Below, one piece after another: positions 10,222-20,409 of a stretch of DNA of 64,000 nucleotides; positions within the stretch are counted from its first letter, which is position 1, and the number at the start of each line of letters is the position of its first letter. The notes below the pieces were generated by a model. It saw only the letters and a list, made by a program, of their open reading frames with translations. It was not told the DNA's origin and did no database searches. This DNA is from Echinarachnius parma (taxonomy: Eukaryota > Echinodermata > Echinoidea > Clypeasteroida > Echinarachniidae). The DNA lies in NCBI GenBank assembly GCA_037951105.1, contig JBAMJV010010094.1, forward strand, positions 1 through 64,000, read 5' to 3'. The position numbers and the translations under genes were made by a program.

Positions 10222-10428
10222 CTGATGAACAGAGAGGTACATGATGTATGATCTTGGATCAGAACTTCCAATAGGCCAGCAATTCAGCCACTATCAAGCT
10301 TGTATTTCTGTCAAGAAAAATATACAAATGTTACACTTACAATGTTAACATTAATAAAAAATGAAATTCAAACATAGAGGAAACTGACTAGAAATATTTG
10401 AGTGATTAAAAGTGAGCAAAGAAAAATA

Positions 10429-10500
10429 GGCTTCGCCGGGAATCGAACCCGAGACCGCCGGATTGCTAGACCGGTGCTCAAACCATCAAGCCACGAAGAC
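10429..10500 (-). tRNA. tRNA-like gene, anticodon loop CTAGCAA (AGC, Ala-type), left arm
   Basis: The cloverleaf can be drawn: acceptor GTCTTCG/CGAAGCC, D-arm GCTT/GAGC, anticodon loop CTAGCAA, T-arm loop TTCGATT. The B box GGTTCGATTCC is perfect, and a T5 terminator follows (10426-10422). Oddities are a T-C mismatch at the second acceptor pair, a T-T mismatch closing the anticodon loop, G at position 14 where A is expected, and C3-G70 in place of the G3-U70 alanine identity pair. It is therefore probably a tRNA-derived mobile sequence, not a working alanine tRNA. Confidence 0.65.
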
Positions 10501-10665
10501 TTTGTATGGTGGGCGTTCCCATGAAACCCTTTTCAATGCTCGATTAGTCAGAAGCTATATAAACTGGGCCAATCCCAAGGATAATTAAATCAATTGGCCC
10601 AGTTTATATAGCTTCTGACTAATCGAGCATTGAAAAGGGTTTCATGGGAACGCCCACCATACAAA

Positions 10666-10737
10666 GTCTTCGTGGCTTGATGGTTTGAGCACCGGTCTAG
10701 CAATCCGGCGGTCTCGGGTTCGATTCCCGGCGAAGCC
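10666..10737 (+). tRNA. tRNA-like gene, anticodon loop CTAGCAA, right arm
   Basis: Same 72-nt sequence as the left-arm copy, in the opposite direction, with its T5 run at 10740-10744. The two genes diverge from the palindrome centre with their 3' ends pointing outward. It shares all the irregular positions of the left copy, so both arose from one already atypical copy. Confidence 0.65.
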
Positions 10738-10763
10738 TATTTTTCTTTGCTCACTTTTAATCA

Positions 10764-11121
10764 TTAATAAAAATGGGCAGTTATGTAGTTAAAATGTTTA
10801 TTTTCAGTCAATATCAATATCTGTAATACATAAATAGATAAATCTATACACAATCAGATGAATCAAACAAAATACAAGTTATGTTCTGCATGTCAAGTGC
10901 AATGATTAATGTTATAATTTGATTTAGTTCCAAGTAGCATAGTTCTGTAACTAAGAATGGATGGACAGATCTACAAAGAAAAAGTTAAACAAGTTAAATA
11001 TCTAATGTCCAATGTACAGATGTTGTAGAAGACATTCCATGCCCAATAAACTTCCTTTAACTTAAATCAATTTTTGTGCAGGCATGGCTTAAAAAGTAGT
11101 CCCTGATAAAGTGATATATGT
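10764..11121. other. No feature seen
   Basis: A/T-rich sequence between the tRNA palindrome and the left end of CG-3. Confidence 0.5.
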
Positions 11122-14100
11122 GGGTCAGATTTTTGAAATATGCACTTTTGGCCATTTCCAGACCTTGAGCGCTTCTATAATTTGCTGTGTCTCGCCATTA
11201 ACTCCGATATACCTGTTTTTGGTCTCATATTAAATAGTATTATTAAGGCTTTCAGAAAATATATAGTTGTATATCATTTTAAACATTCGGTTTCATGCCA
11301 CAGGACCTCAAAGGTGGAAAAATAGCATAAATTGTAATTTTCCACAAAATAATGAATTTTTAAACCTGATAAAAAAAAAAATTAATCAACTTTAAAGGCA
11401 TTAATGTCTATATTCTCTATCTTACATTTCTGGAGCATGTATCACATAAGAATTGGCGGAAGAGCGGCATTGATATGATCTCAGGGTACATTTCAATAGG
11501 AAAGGCCATGATAAGTGAACGTCCGTGAACATACATTAAAATACATTAAAATCCATACAACCAAAATTCTACTTAGTTGTCAAAACAAAAACTATTTCCA
11601 AAACTAAGGGTTGAACCCACTGAACACATTCTACAACAATTGTTGGCTAACTACTCCTGCTCGCGGAGTAACATTTTTTTGTATGAAATTATACTGGATT
11701 TCGTCACGGACGTTCTGTCGTCTGTTATCATCACTGCTATAAGCGAATTGCATCCTAGTCATCAATTGCTGGGTCAGTCTGATGGACTCATAGTAGGGCC
11801 ACAATATTTTGCCTATTTGAATACTATCTATCAAATGCAATGTTTGGTTTGGGCCAAAAATTGATCTTCGTGAACGTCCGTGATGAAAACGAACGTCCGG
11901 CAAGAGTAGACCCAATTACGAATCTGAGGCTGCTTATCTGCACGTAGACACTGGTACAGCAATTTTATCGGGCAAGCAGCTAACCAAGAAGCTATATCAA
12001 GCATTTTCGAAGCCTTTTGACAACTATTTATAATACGGACGTTCGCTCGGACGTTCGCTCATGAACATTGTTCTAATAATGTTACCATGTTAAACGCTCA
12101 CGGCAAGTTGATACCGTTTGATGTTGTTAGTACATTGTTATGTCTCTCATATCCCAGATAGATTTATTTCCTGCAAGTCATTTAACTGTAACAAACTTAT
12201 GAAATGTTGTGCTCACGGACGTTCGTTCGTCATTTATTGCCCCAAAAATCTTAGTAAAAGTTCAAGTACTGGTACAATTTTTTGACAGCAGGTGCCCCTT
12301 GTGTGTGCCTTTCGACCCAGGTCATTGCCAACCACACATGAATATATGTTGATTTTTAGTCACCATCACGGAGGTTCGTTTTACATTTGATCAACTTGCT
12401 TAGATATTATATTTACTTCCACCTGTGCAGCGTGGACATTGTATTATAGGAAGTCAAACCCCAAGATTATGATTATGCACAGTCGCAGGCCTACAAGCGA
12501 AAGAAAGCTGTTCAAAACATAAAAAAGGGGGTATATGGCGCAGTAACAAGTAACAACATTGCAACCGAAGGTCTGTGTGGAAACTTTTGCCCCACCCTCT
12601 GCAAAACTTGAGACTGTTGGCCCCTCCTCTGCTGCAGGCTTTGAGACTGTTTTCTCATCTGCCTGTCGGATTTAAGTCCAACTAAATGGCTGTATGGCGC
12701 AAGATTGGTGTAATATTTATGCATTATTTTGATGACTTCATCGTAATAATACTTATAATATTGTCTGTTTTGTTATTTCTTGATATATCAAACATATTGT
12801 TTTTGCTAGAATCATTATAATATTGTACAACTAAATTTTAGCTCGCGCAATATTTATAATAAACCATTCAAGGTTAGCCTTGTTCTTAATTATAATTGAA
12901 ACATTGAAACTGGTTGGAGGTTAACAATTAGGAAACAAGATGTGGGTCAGGAAACATCGGAAACTATCAACATGATTATTTGCAAGATTTAACTTTGAAA
13001 TATGTTATAAAACAATTTATAATCTCTGCAAATTAGATTTAAATGTTAAACACGTTTAGTTACTTTAGTTAGCCCTTAAAATGATTGAATTTATTATATA
13101 TGCGATTGTTATTACATTTTATTAAGATATTCTTTCTAAATAAAATGCAATAACAAACATGTATAATATGTTTAGCGTATAATATTTAGCGTAATGGTTT
13201 CTATGTCTAATATTTCTTTATGGGCAGGTCCAAGCTAATGTCCCCCTTGATGGTGAAAATTCATCTTCATTTTAGCTTTACAAATTTGGTATCATTTCAA
13301 AGCTAAAAGTCTGAAGTTTAGATTTTTAGTACAGAAATTTGCATAATATGCATATTTAACGAGTAGTGAGCATCTAATTTGCATATTTCAAATATTAGCG
13401 TGACGTACGGGACATTGTATTTCTATTTTTAATTTTATCAATCAAGCTTTAATTTCATATATGGGGACTAGTAAAACTAATCACTAGCAATAGTTGACCA
13501 AATTTTTAAGTGTCAAAATTAATTAATTATGCTAATAAGGGCGTGTCCAAACTACAATGTCCCGTACGTCACAAAAATGAACACCTTTTTTTATATTTCA
13601 GTATGAAACACTGAATTTTTTTCTTTCATATTTTGTGAAGTTCTAATTTATCATACTCTTGACTGGCTAGCTAAGTTTTATGAAAACAGCATTTTTCGTT
13701 TTGATTTTATTAGCTAATTAAGACATGTGACGTACGGGACAAAAGTGTGACGTACGGGAAATTTTCAGTGTTAAAGCAATGGCAAGCCAGGTGAAAATTA
13801 TTTGTTTTGTGTTTTACCACTGATTATCATAATAATTCTTGCTTAGATACTCTTAAAATTTCAGAATAAATAGGTCTTACCTTTAGGAGTTACCTCTAAA
13901 AGTAATTACATAATTACCACATCATACTTCGCGTTATAGCTACATACTGATGAAAATGTGTCTGGAAGGGGAAATTTGAAATACCTCATAATTACCTTTA
14001 AATAATTATCTAAAATACTAGACAGTCAATTTGAGTAGGGAAACTGCATGTCAATGAAGGAAATATAGTATTACATTGGTTCAGTACAACGAGACCTTCC

Positions 14101-16696
14101 AAACAGGTTCAAAAACTGCAAGAAAGCGCTAAAAAGGCACAAAATAGTTTTAGTTTTTCTTCTAAATAGTCCCATGTGTAGGATTTCATGTAAGTTGCCA
14201 AATTTATGATGATTCTGTTTAATTTTCTCATATTCAAATCTTTTTTGTCAATATTGAAAGTAATTTACATCAGATAGATGTATCCCACATCTTTTGAAGC
14301 CAAATCAAATATCAATTCTTAATTAGTAATTAGCATAATTAATGCAAATTATCGGATTTCAGAGCTTCAATTTGTTAAAGTCTTATTATAATGTATTGCG
14401 GAAGCTGTTTTTGAGTTTTAAATCATCACAATATTGAATAAATACAATAAGAACAAATATATTGCAAAATGGACCCAAAGATTTAAAAATAAAAGCAGGA
14501 AAATGACAAATAAAACATGAGGGAAAAATGTCCCGTACGTCACATGTCCCGTACGTCACGCGCATACCTATTTTCTTTCATTAATTATCATGGGATAAAA
14601 GGTCATAATTTTTTTTTTTTTTTGCAGTGCGTATATTAATGGTTACTAAATGCATATATCAGGAATAAGTTGTTATCTGCCATGTAGATTCAGAGAGTTT
14701 TCAAAATACACATTTTTTTTTTAAAGTCATAATTTCTCTGGTCCCGTACGTCACGCTGCATATTTACTAGCATAATTAAATTTTAACTAGCATTTTGAAT
14801 ATTTTTTTTTGCATTTTGGGAAGGGACTACAAGTAGCTTTCCAAAGCATCAAAAAGATTCCAGATCATAGCTCCTTCCTTTGAATAATATTCAATTGAAA
14901 GCTGTGAATGTCCCGTACGTCACAAGTCAAATAGCTTGGACCTGCCCTTATACAAAACATAATATACATGTATGATCTAAAAAGGCATTCTTTATGTATT
15001 TATTTAAGAAATAAGTTTTACGTGTATATTATTTACTTTGCTCATGGCTTTTGGTACCCTCAGTTTATTTCATGTTTTGTGAAAATTTATGGCTAGAAAC
15101 GATAAATATATATGTATTTTCAATTAATAAACCATCTATACGAATTGAATCGAAATACAACATACACAATCCAAAATAACTTTTATATATGGGTCTCCCA
15201 AAGTCAAAATACATCTCAAATATATATGGCAAGGTTTTGCACATATAAAAACGTGTGATATGCATATATTAACAAATTATGTTGGCACTTACATTTATTT
15301 CTGTAAGGAATTGACTCGAGATTGGACACTTGGGTACCACTATAGGCAATTCGAGAACGTCCGTGAAATTAATACGAACGTCCGTGACATTAAGACTCAT
15401 GTGAGAAACTGTATTCTGGTGACAGGAAAATGGCCTTTATTTTGATTAAACATGTTATTTATGATTGCGGAAATGTTGTAAAATCATTTATTTACAGAAG
15501 TATGGTGGCATTTCTGTTATAGAGTGCCCAACCGAGGAAAGCCGGTGTAAAATTAGGGGTTACGATTTCCACAGGTCCACTAAGAGTGATAGTTAAGTAG
15601 CAGACATTTCATTATAATCAATTCAGATAGCTAAAATCATATCAACTGATAAATTTATGTTTTATATTGGTCTGGAGCCTAGAGGAGATTCAAATAAATG
15701 TTGTCATCAATTTCTGTAAGACTGTTCAGGCAGAGAACGTCTGTGAAATGTATGCGAACGTCCGTGAAATTGCAATTAAAAACAATAATAGTAAGAAAGA
15801 GGGACCAGGCGACTTGGAAAATGCTACTTTTATATCTGACTAGGATGTATGCATAGTCTATGGCTTAAATATAATAGGAATAGATAAAGTATTATCATCA
15901 TATTGTTCTATAAGCATTAAGTCAATTCCAACCAATAATAGGACTCATTATAACGACCAGGTCCATGTAAAAACCAAACTATTTAAACAGATTTATTGCA
16001 ATTTTCAAGTTTGTTTGTATAATAACCCCGTTTTAAAGCCATTTGCGAAGAATAGAAACTCTTTTGGATGAGATCAGATCATTCTGCCAACATTCTTGTT
16101 TCTAGCGAACGTCCGTGAGCGATATGGGAACGTCCGTGATGAAAACTATACTCTCTTTGGTCATGTAATTATGCAATATTATGATCTAGACAGCAATTTA
16201 TCCTATTAACATGCACATTGAAGTGTGTGGTACGGGAATACGAGCGTATATAGATGCGTTTCTAAAAAATGCGGCTAAAGTAAAGCAAAGGCTCTGAATA
16301 ACACATTAATTTTAAACAAACATAACAATTCAGTAAAAGTTTGGATGTTTGTATTTTCTATTTGGCAAATAAAACACAATCCTCGTTTGGCATACAGAGA
16401 GAAGCAAGTCTTAGAGGTAAATTGTCAAAATATAAGCTGTATATGACAGAAAATAAATTAGATATATGGGTTCTAAATCTATATCTACATAATCCCTCAC
16501 GGACGTTCGCCTTTTGGAGATGGGTTACTTCAACAGTGAATAAAAACGGAACCACATGGAGTTTCCCAGTATAATGGGGTACGCCTGGAAGCTACGATTC
16601 CATGCTTTCACATTAGATTGATGTCTTTAAATTTAAAAAATAAATTGAATATTACCCTGTTGGGGTCGAAAAGTGCACTTTTCAAAATTCTGACCC
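11122..16696. mobile_element. CG-3: 5.6-kb element with paired GAACGTCCGTGA motifs
   Basis: The ends form an imperfect inverted repeat of about 32 bp starting GGGTCAGA(T/A)TTTTGAAA and including TGCACTTTT. The 4-bp flanks are ATGT (11118-11121) and ATAT (16697-16700), a target duplication with one change. GAACGTCCGTGA or its complement occurs about 15 times: near 11518, 11704, 11872, 11891, 12035, 12047, 12213, 12366 (variant), 15355, 15376, 15735, 15756, 16107, 16128 and 16497. Three pairs are exactly 21 bp apart. CG-2 is nested inside (13222-14947); without it CG-3 is about 3.8 kb. Short open frames inside carry no recognisable transposase. Confidence 0.75.
13222..14947. mobile_element. CG-2: 1.7-kb element with repeated GTGACGTACGGGAC
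   Basis: The termini are GGGCAGGTCCAAGCTA inverted, with a TTAT duplication (13218-13221 and 14948-14951). The 14-mer GTGACGTACGGGAC or its complement is at 13400, 13559, 13727, 13747, 14530, 14546, 14741 and 14910, the last just inside the right terminus. Element CG-3 resumes on both sides, so CG-2 inserted later. No coding capacity. Confidence 0.82.
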
Positions 16697-16723
16697 ATAT
16701 ATTTCATTGTTTTCCCTGCTTAC

Positions 16724-16828
16724 CTGTGGCCGATCTGCTCTCCCAAATATGTCATCATAATTTTCGCTGACAAAATTAGCAAGAATCTTGATATCTTCTG
16801 TAGAAAGATTTGATTTTCGGCTTGATTC
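16724..16828 (-). CDS. Internal exon of a Myb/SANT-like (zeste/NAIF1-type) DNA-binding protein
   Basis: A clean 105-nt minus-strand exon (35 codons, phase 0 at both ends) between acceptor ttcaatttacag and donor CACAG/gtaagc. The peptide has ESSRKSNLSTEDIKILANF followed by VSENYDDIFG. The pattern 'basic-x-FT/LS-x-E-E-hhh-L-hh-hV-x-E-N-Y-x-h-hFG' is typical of the first helix of the Myb/SANT-like domain in zeste-, NAIF1- and MSANTD-type proteins, which bind DNA in the nucleus; related domains are carried by Harbinger transposons. Neighbouring exons were not found. Its donor lies only 27 bp from the right end of CG-3, so that element occupies the following intron. Host gene versus transposon origin is open. 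Confidence 0.65.
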
Positions 16829-17154
16829 CTGTAAATTGAATGAGATAATAGAACAATAAAAATACACATCAGAATTTCAATACTTTATGACTGAAATAAC
16901 ACTAGCATAGAATGTTGTCTAATGATCATATCTGTTAAAATTCTCAAATAGGAATTAAATGTGTACTAGTACTTCTGTCTACTAGTAGTACTACTTCAAC
17001 TTGTACGACTGTACGTTATTTTAGGATTTAGTATATTGAATTAGTTTTGTTCGCTTACTTCAGTCAACGCATCAAGCTAGTTGTGAAGTATGAGTATCCT
17101 GCATGGGAGTGCAGACGCACTCGCCGTTTTTTTAAAGTGACACACTGTCACTGG
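16829..17154. other. No feature seen
   Basis: A/T-rich upstream flank of the exon. 'actagtagtactact' short repeats near 16980; nothing coding. Confidence 0.4.
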
Positions 17155-17330
17155 TATTTAATCTCAACTACCTGGGGAGCATACTAGCCGTGCTGCCACT
17201 GATATGATAGTGCAAAGGCTAATTAACACAACGTCACAAGTCGCGATACGACTCGGAGAGAAGTCGAGGTGGTGCAGAAATCACGTATTTTGTTTTGGAA
17301 TGGAGCGAAAAATTGTCAATTTTATCTAGC
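17155..17330 (-). mobile_element. SINE fragment
   Basis: The piece 'acctggggagcatactagcc' and the following 60 bp are the reverse of 53640-53705. The next part ('aatggagcgaaaaat') recurs at 32095-32115. Both are dispersed repeats. Confidence 0.55.
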
Positions 17331-17771
17331 GCCAAGTTAATCAATTACACTTTACATCACCTAACAATTAACATTGTGTATTACTAGGCCCAACTGCATA
17401 CTATACCATTATAACATATAAACCTAACCCTTGTTTAGTGGCTATACTCGTGGCATATAAATTTATAATAATATTAAAATTATTAATTATTATTATATTC
17501 CACATACTAAGAATCTTGCTCTACGATTGGTCAAAAGTTAATCACGTGATGAAATATAGTTTCGCCCATCGTTACACTCTGTAGATATCTTGGGTGAAAG
17601 TGCGTTGCACTCACTAGATAAAAAGTACTATCTTCACTCCGCGGTTGCATTGAATTGAATACCAATAAGTGGCGCGATAACTCTATGCGCGCGAATTACA
17701 AATTTAATTGTATTCGTTGTGCATACGGTATACGTGTAGTACACTGCATACACTATGCACTGTACATCAGA
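17331..17771. other. No feature seen
   Basis: A/T-rich, then a short CpG-containing stretch (17640-17700) ahead of the pseudogene. No clear promoter element. Confidence 0.4.
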
Positions 17772-17865
17772 GGCGTCGATCAGCTGTTCGGAAAACACAA
17801 TGCATTGGCCGGGGCGAGCATTGTTTGTGAACAATTGCATTGTGTTTTCCGAACAGATCGACGCC
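17772..17865. repeat. Strong hairpin upstream of the Crypton-derived ORF
   Basis: About 30-bp arms containing TTCGGAAAACACAATGCA and its complement are separated by about 31 bp. The only differences are small indels (AGC in the left arm, one base in the right). It ends 57 bp before the ATG at 17923. It may be a short inserted element or the end of the transposon. Confidence 0.8.
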
Positions 17866-17922
17866 CCTGTTGTAGTATCGTACATACACTGTTTGCATGC
17901 TCGTTCTGTGTACTCTACTAAA

Positions 17923-18512
17923 ATGGCGGCCACAAACATAAGGTTTGAGCTTTTGGATGAGGATGAAATGGACACGTTTTTACTGGAGAGTGAAAGTAAA
18001 AATACAAAGCGACAACTTAAGTTCAGCCTGAAAGTGTTCCAAGATTATTGCGATGCGGGAATCATACATTTTGACAAACTGTCTGACATGGACTTGAAAT
18101 CGCTAGACCAAGTGTTGGGGAGATTGTATGCTGGTGTGAAATCGCGAAATGGTGAGTCATACAGTAAGAAATCTCTACAAGCTTTGAGGTATGTGGTCTG
18201 CAGAGACATTTTTTGAATTTGCGAGACATAGACATTATCAAGGATACCAACTTTGCGAAACCTGGTCGAGTGTTCAAAACTGTTCTTCGGAAACTCAAGG
18301 AAGAGGGGAAAGCCAATGTAAAACGGCCTGTCAGTGAAACCGGCATGAACACGATTCAAGACAGTCTAGTCTATAGACCAGGTCCAGGACTCTCCTTGTG
18401 GACTACAACGTAAAGTTTTCAATTTCATCGACATTATGACCAATTGTGCGATCAGGGGTGAAAAGAATTTGCATGTTGAACTGTTATGGAATTGTCATGG
18501 AATAACATATTG
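17923..18512 (+). pseudogene. Crypton-derived (KIAA1958/ZMYM/QRICH1-like) domain gene, frameshifted
   Basis: From ATG 17923 (context aaaATGG) the frame gives LLDEDEMDTFLLESESKNTK, then LKFSLKVFQDY, LDQVLGRLYAGVKSRNGESY and SLQALRY. This is the N-terminal core-binding region shared by KIAA1958, ZMYM2-4 and QRICH1, genes derived from Crypton tyrosine-recombinase transposons. Near 18191 a 2-bp insertion shifts the frame; the next frame continues with LQRHFLNLRDIDIIKDTNFA and VLRKLKEEGKAN. A second shift near 18365-18388 leads to DSPCGLQRKVFNFIDI and CAIRGEKNLHVELLW, ending at a consensus donor (TATTG/gtaagt, GT at 18513). Two frameshifts make it a pseudogene as read. The catalytic recombinase part is not seen. 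Confidence 0.75.
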
Positions 18513-18615
18513 GTAAGTAGATCAAACCTAGTAACACAGTAACAGTAGACTAGTACTAGATCTAGAAGATCTAGAAGATGAGGAATATAAAGCAAATAAT
18601 CACCTTTTGGTTTCA

Positions 18616-18735
18616 GGCGATGGCAAACTATCACTTCCTCGGCGATCTGAATGTATACGCTATCTTTCCTCAGCTTCGCTTCGGAAAGATAGCTACATCC
18701 AGATCGCCTCGGACGTGATAGTTTGTCCCATCACC
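18616..18735. repeat. Hairpin with loop CCTCAGCTTCGCTTCGG
   Basis: Imperfect inverted arms of about 52 bp around the 17-bp centre at 18668-18684. A similar loop but different arms is found at 19317-19464. Confidence 0.8.
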
Positions 18736-18739
18736 TTCA

Positions 18740-19316
18740 CCAACGGTAATTATTTGCTTATTATATCCCTCATAAGATCGTTTTACCATTGTATTTGACA
18801 AATGATAGTTTTGGACAACACGCGCAATCCCCGCGCAATCATGTGACCGGGCTGTTAGCAAAAAATTAACACTAAAAGTTCGTTACGCGTTCGTCCCATA
18901 GATCATGTGTTTAAGCAAAATGCACACGCGATCAAATTTGTGCAGTACTCTATGGAGCACACGTTCTATTCACGTGATTGACATTGCTGGTAAAAACTAA
19001 CACCCTGGGAAGAAGAACGCCAAGACAGCCAATAAGCACATCCGTGGGAGCGCTAGCACGCATTCATCGCGTATGTGTGCAACTGCCAGCGCGTTGGTGC
19101 GCACTCAGTTTTGCGTCTTTGTGATTGTGTGCGCAAAATAACAATGACTTTAAGCGTATTAGATGCGCCGTGGTTCTGGAGGCTCATACTGGCTTCATTA
19201 ATGTTGATTGATTTTTATATCAAAATTTACAAGCGATTTTATGAAATATTCAGAGATTATCACTTATTTTGCTATAAGCTGAACACAATCACTGATATTG
19301 ATGAGTGATATAAAAC
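18740..19316. other. No gene seen
   Basis: Unique sequence. A 77-codon open frame at 19075-19308 has a hydrophobic stretch (FWRLILASLMLIDFYI) but no family resemblance, no splice signals of note and no second copy; I do not call it a gene. Confidence 0.35.
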
Positions 19317-19464
19317 AACTAACGAATGTGCTTGATTGTGATAGGCAATCTATAGCTCGGTGGGCTCAAAATGACTATTACCCTCAGCTACGCTTCGGGT
19401 AATAATCATTTTGAGCCCACCTCGGTAATAGATTTGACTATCACAAGAAGCCCATTCGTTAGTT
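19317..19464. repeat. Hairpin with loop CCTCAGCTACGCTTCGG
   Basis: Imperfect arms of about 65 bp (outer part AACTAACGAATG) around the loop at 19382-19398. The loop differs from the hairpin at 18616 by one base while the arms are unrelated apart from short words (gtgatag, ctcgg). Confidence 0.8.
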
Positions 19465-20109
19465 GTATACTATTAGTATTACTATAAAGTATTAGCACAA
19501 TTTATTAGGCTGGCGTTCTGCAAACTCACGACACAAAGGTCAAAGTCTTTGACAAGGTCAAGGGCAATTACAATGCTCTTTGTAATTGTAGACCAGAGAC
19601 AGTCTACCATATCATGGCTGCAAGTTATGACAAAGAAAGGTGTTAAATTTTAGAGTTTAGTCTTACTCGAGTAAGATCAAGGGCAAGGACAAGGTCAAGG
19701 AGTGAAGGAGGTTTAATGTTATTTCGCGTTTATAGCCAGGGAGACGGGTTTTTGGACATAGTAGCCACCGCAGAGTTTCGGCGGGGTGCGATCTCGATAA
19801 CCGCTCTAGTGCAATATCGAAGGGTTTCATTGAAATATAACGATTTTCTACATAGTTTGTCAACAAATAATATGTAAGGTCGATAACAATGACATATAAT
19901 AGCTGAATGACATAGCATGCAAACTCACAATCACACATTAAACACAAAATAAGATAAAAACTTACGGCCATCATTTGGTTCTTGCTGGCTTCAGTTCTTG
20001 TTGTATTGGCAGATTATACATTCAGGCTCGTCCATAAAAGATTAAAACAATTTGTTTCGATGACAAGTTGTCATGAGCTTCGTGAAACGCATTTATATAA
20101 TCCCAAATA
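19465..20109. other. No gene seen
   Basis: Contains 'caaggtcaagg' runs (19540-19700) and a small palindrome at about 19565-19590 (aattacaatgctctttgtaatt, split by a short loop). Nothing coding. Confidence 0.4.
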
Positions 20110-20409
20110 ATCCCAAATTAAGAAAATAACATCGAAAAACCGTGTTTCCCCCTAAGGCGCAGTTTTATAGCATTCAACATATAAGAGCATCATTTTGTCA
20201 TGTGAATATCTCGCTCTGTTGACATATAGATATAGGGGTATAGTATAATCGACTCATATTACGCCCTCAGGGTGTTGTTTTGGTGCAATCAAAGTAGCAC
20301 ATGATAACGTTAGGGGGAAAGGTATGTTTCCCCCAAGTTAACGACAAATTCCCCTTAACGTGCTGTTTTATAGCACGCATATTCGCCTTAAGGCTACTTC
20401 TAAGCTTAT
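20110..20409 (+). mobile_element. R4 repeat family, copy 1
   Basis: A block with landmarks 'gtgtttccccctaaggcgca', 'gtatagtataatcgactcat' and 'attcgcc...taagctta'. Copies: 20110-20409 (+), 21441-21821 (-) and 34281-34658 (+). This one lacks the outermost 80 bp seen in the others. Confidence 0.85.

Larger units (their letters stand above)
10403..10763. repeat. 361-bp palindrome with tRNA-like gene in each arm
   Basis: Two 171-bp arms (10403-10573 and 10593-10763) are nearly perfect inverted copies around a 19-bp spacer. Each arm has, from centre outward, a TATA-like 'gctatataaa', about 90 bp of leader, a tRNA-like gene and a T5 run. A degenerate single arm occurs at 32495-32573, so the unit is a dispersed, mobile family. 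Confidence 0.9.

Noticed and set aside
17634-17975. 113-codon minus-strand frame upstream of the Crypton pseudogene
   Set aside because: It lies across the hairpin and is antisense to the recognisable start; no homology seen.
18188-18202. A 15-nt gt...ag stretch (gtatgtggtctgcag) at the first Crypton frameshift
   Set aside because: Far too short to be an intron, and removing it does not restore the family frame; a 2-bp insertion does.
19075-19308. Possible small membrane protein
   Set aside because: One hydrophobic segment but no family, splice or promoter support.
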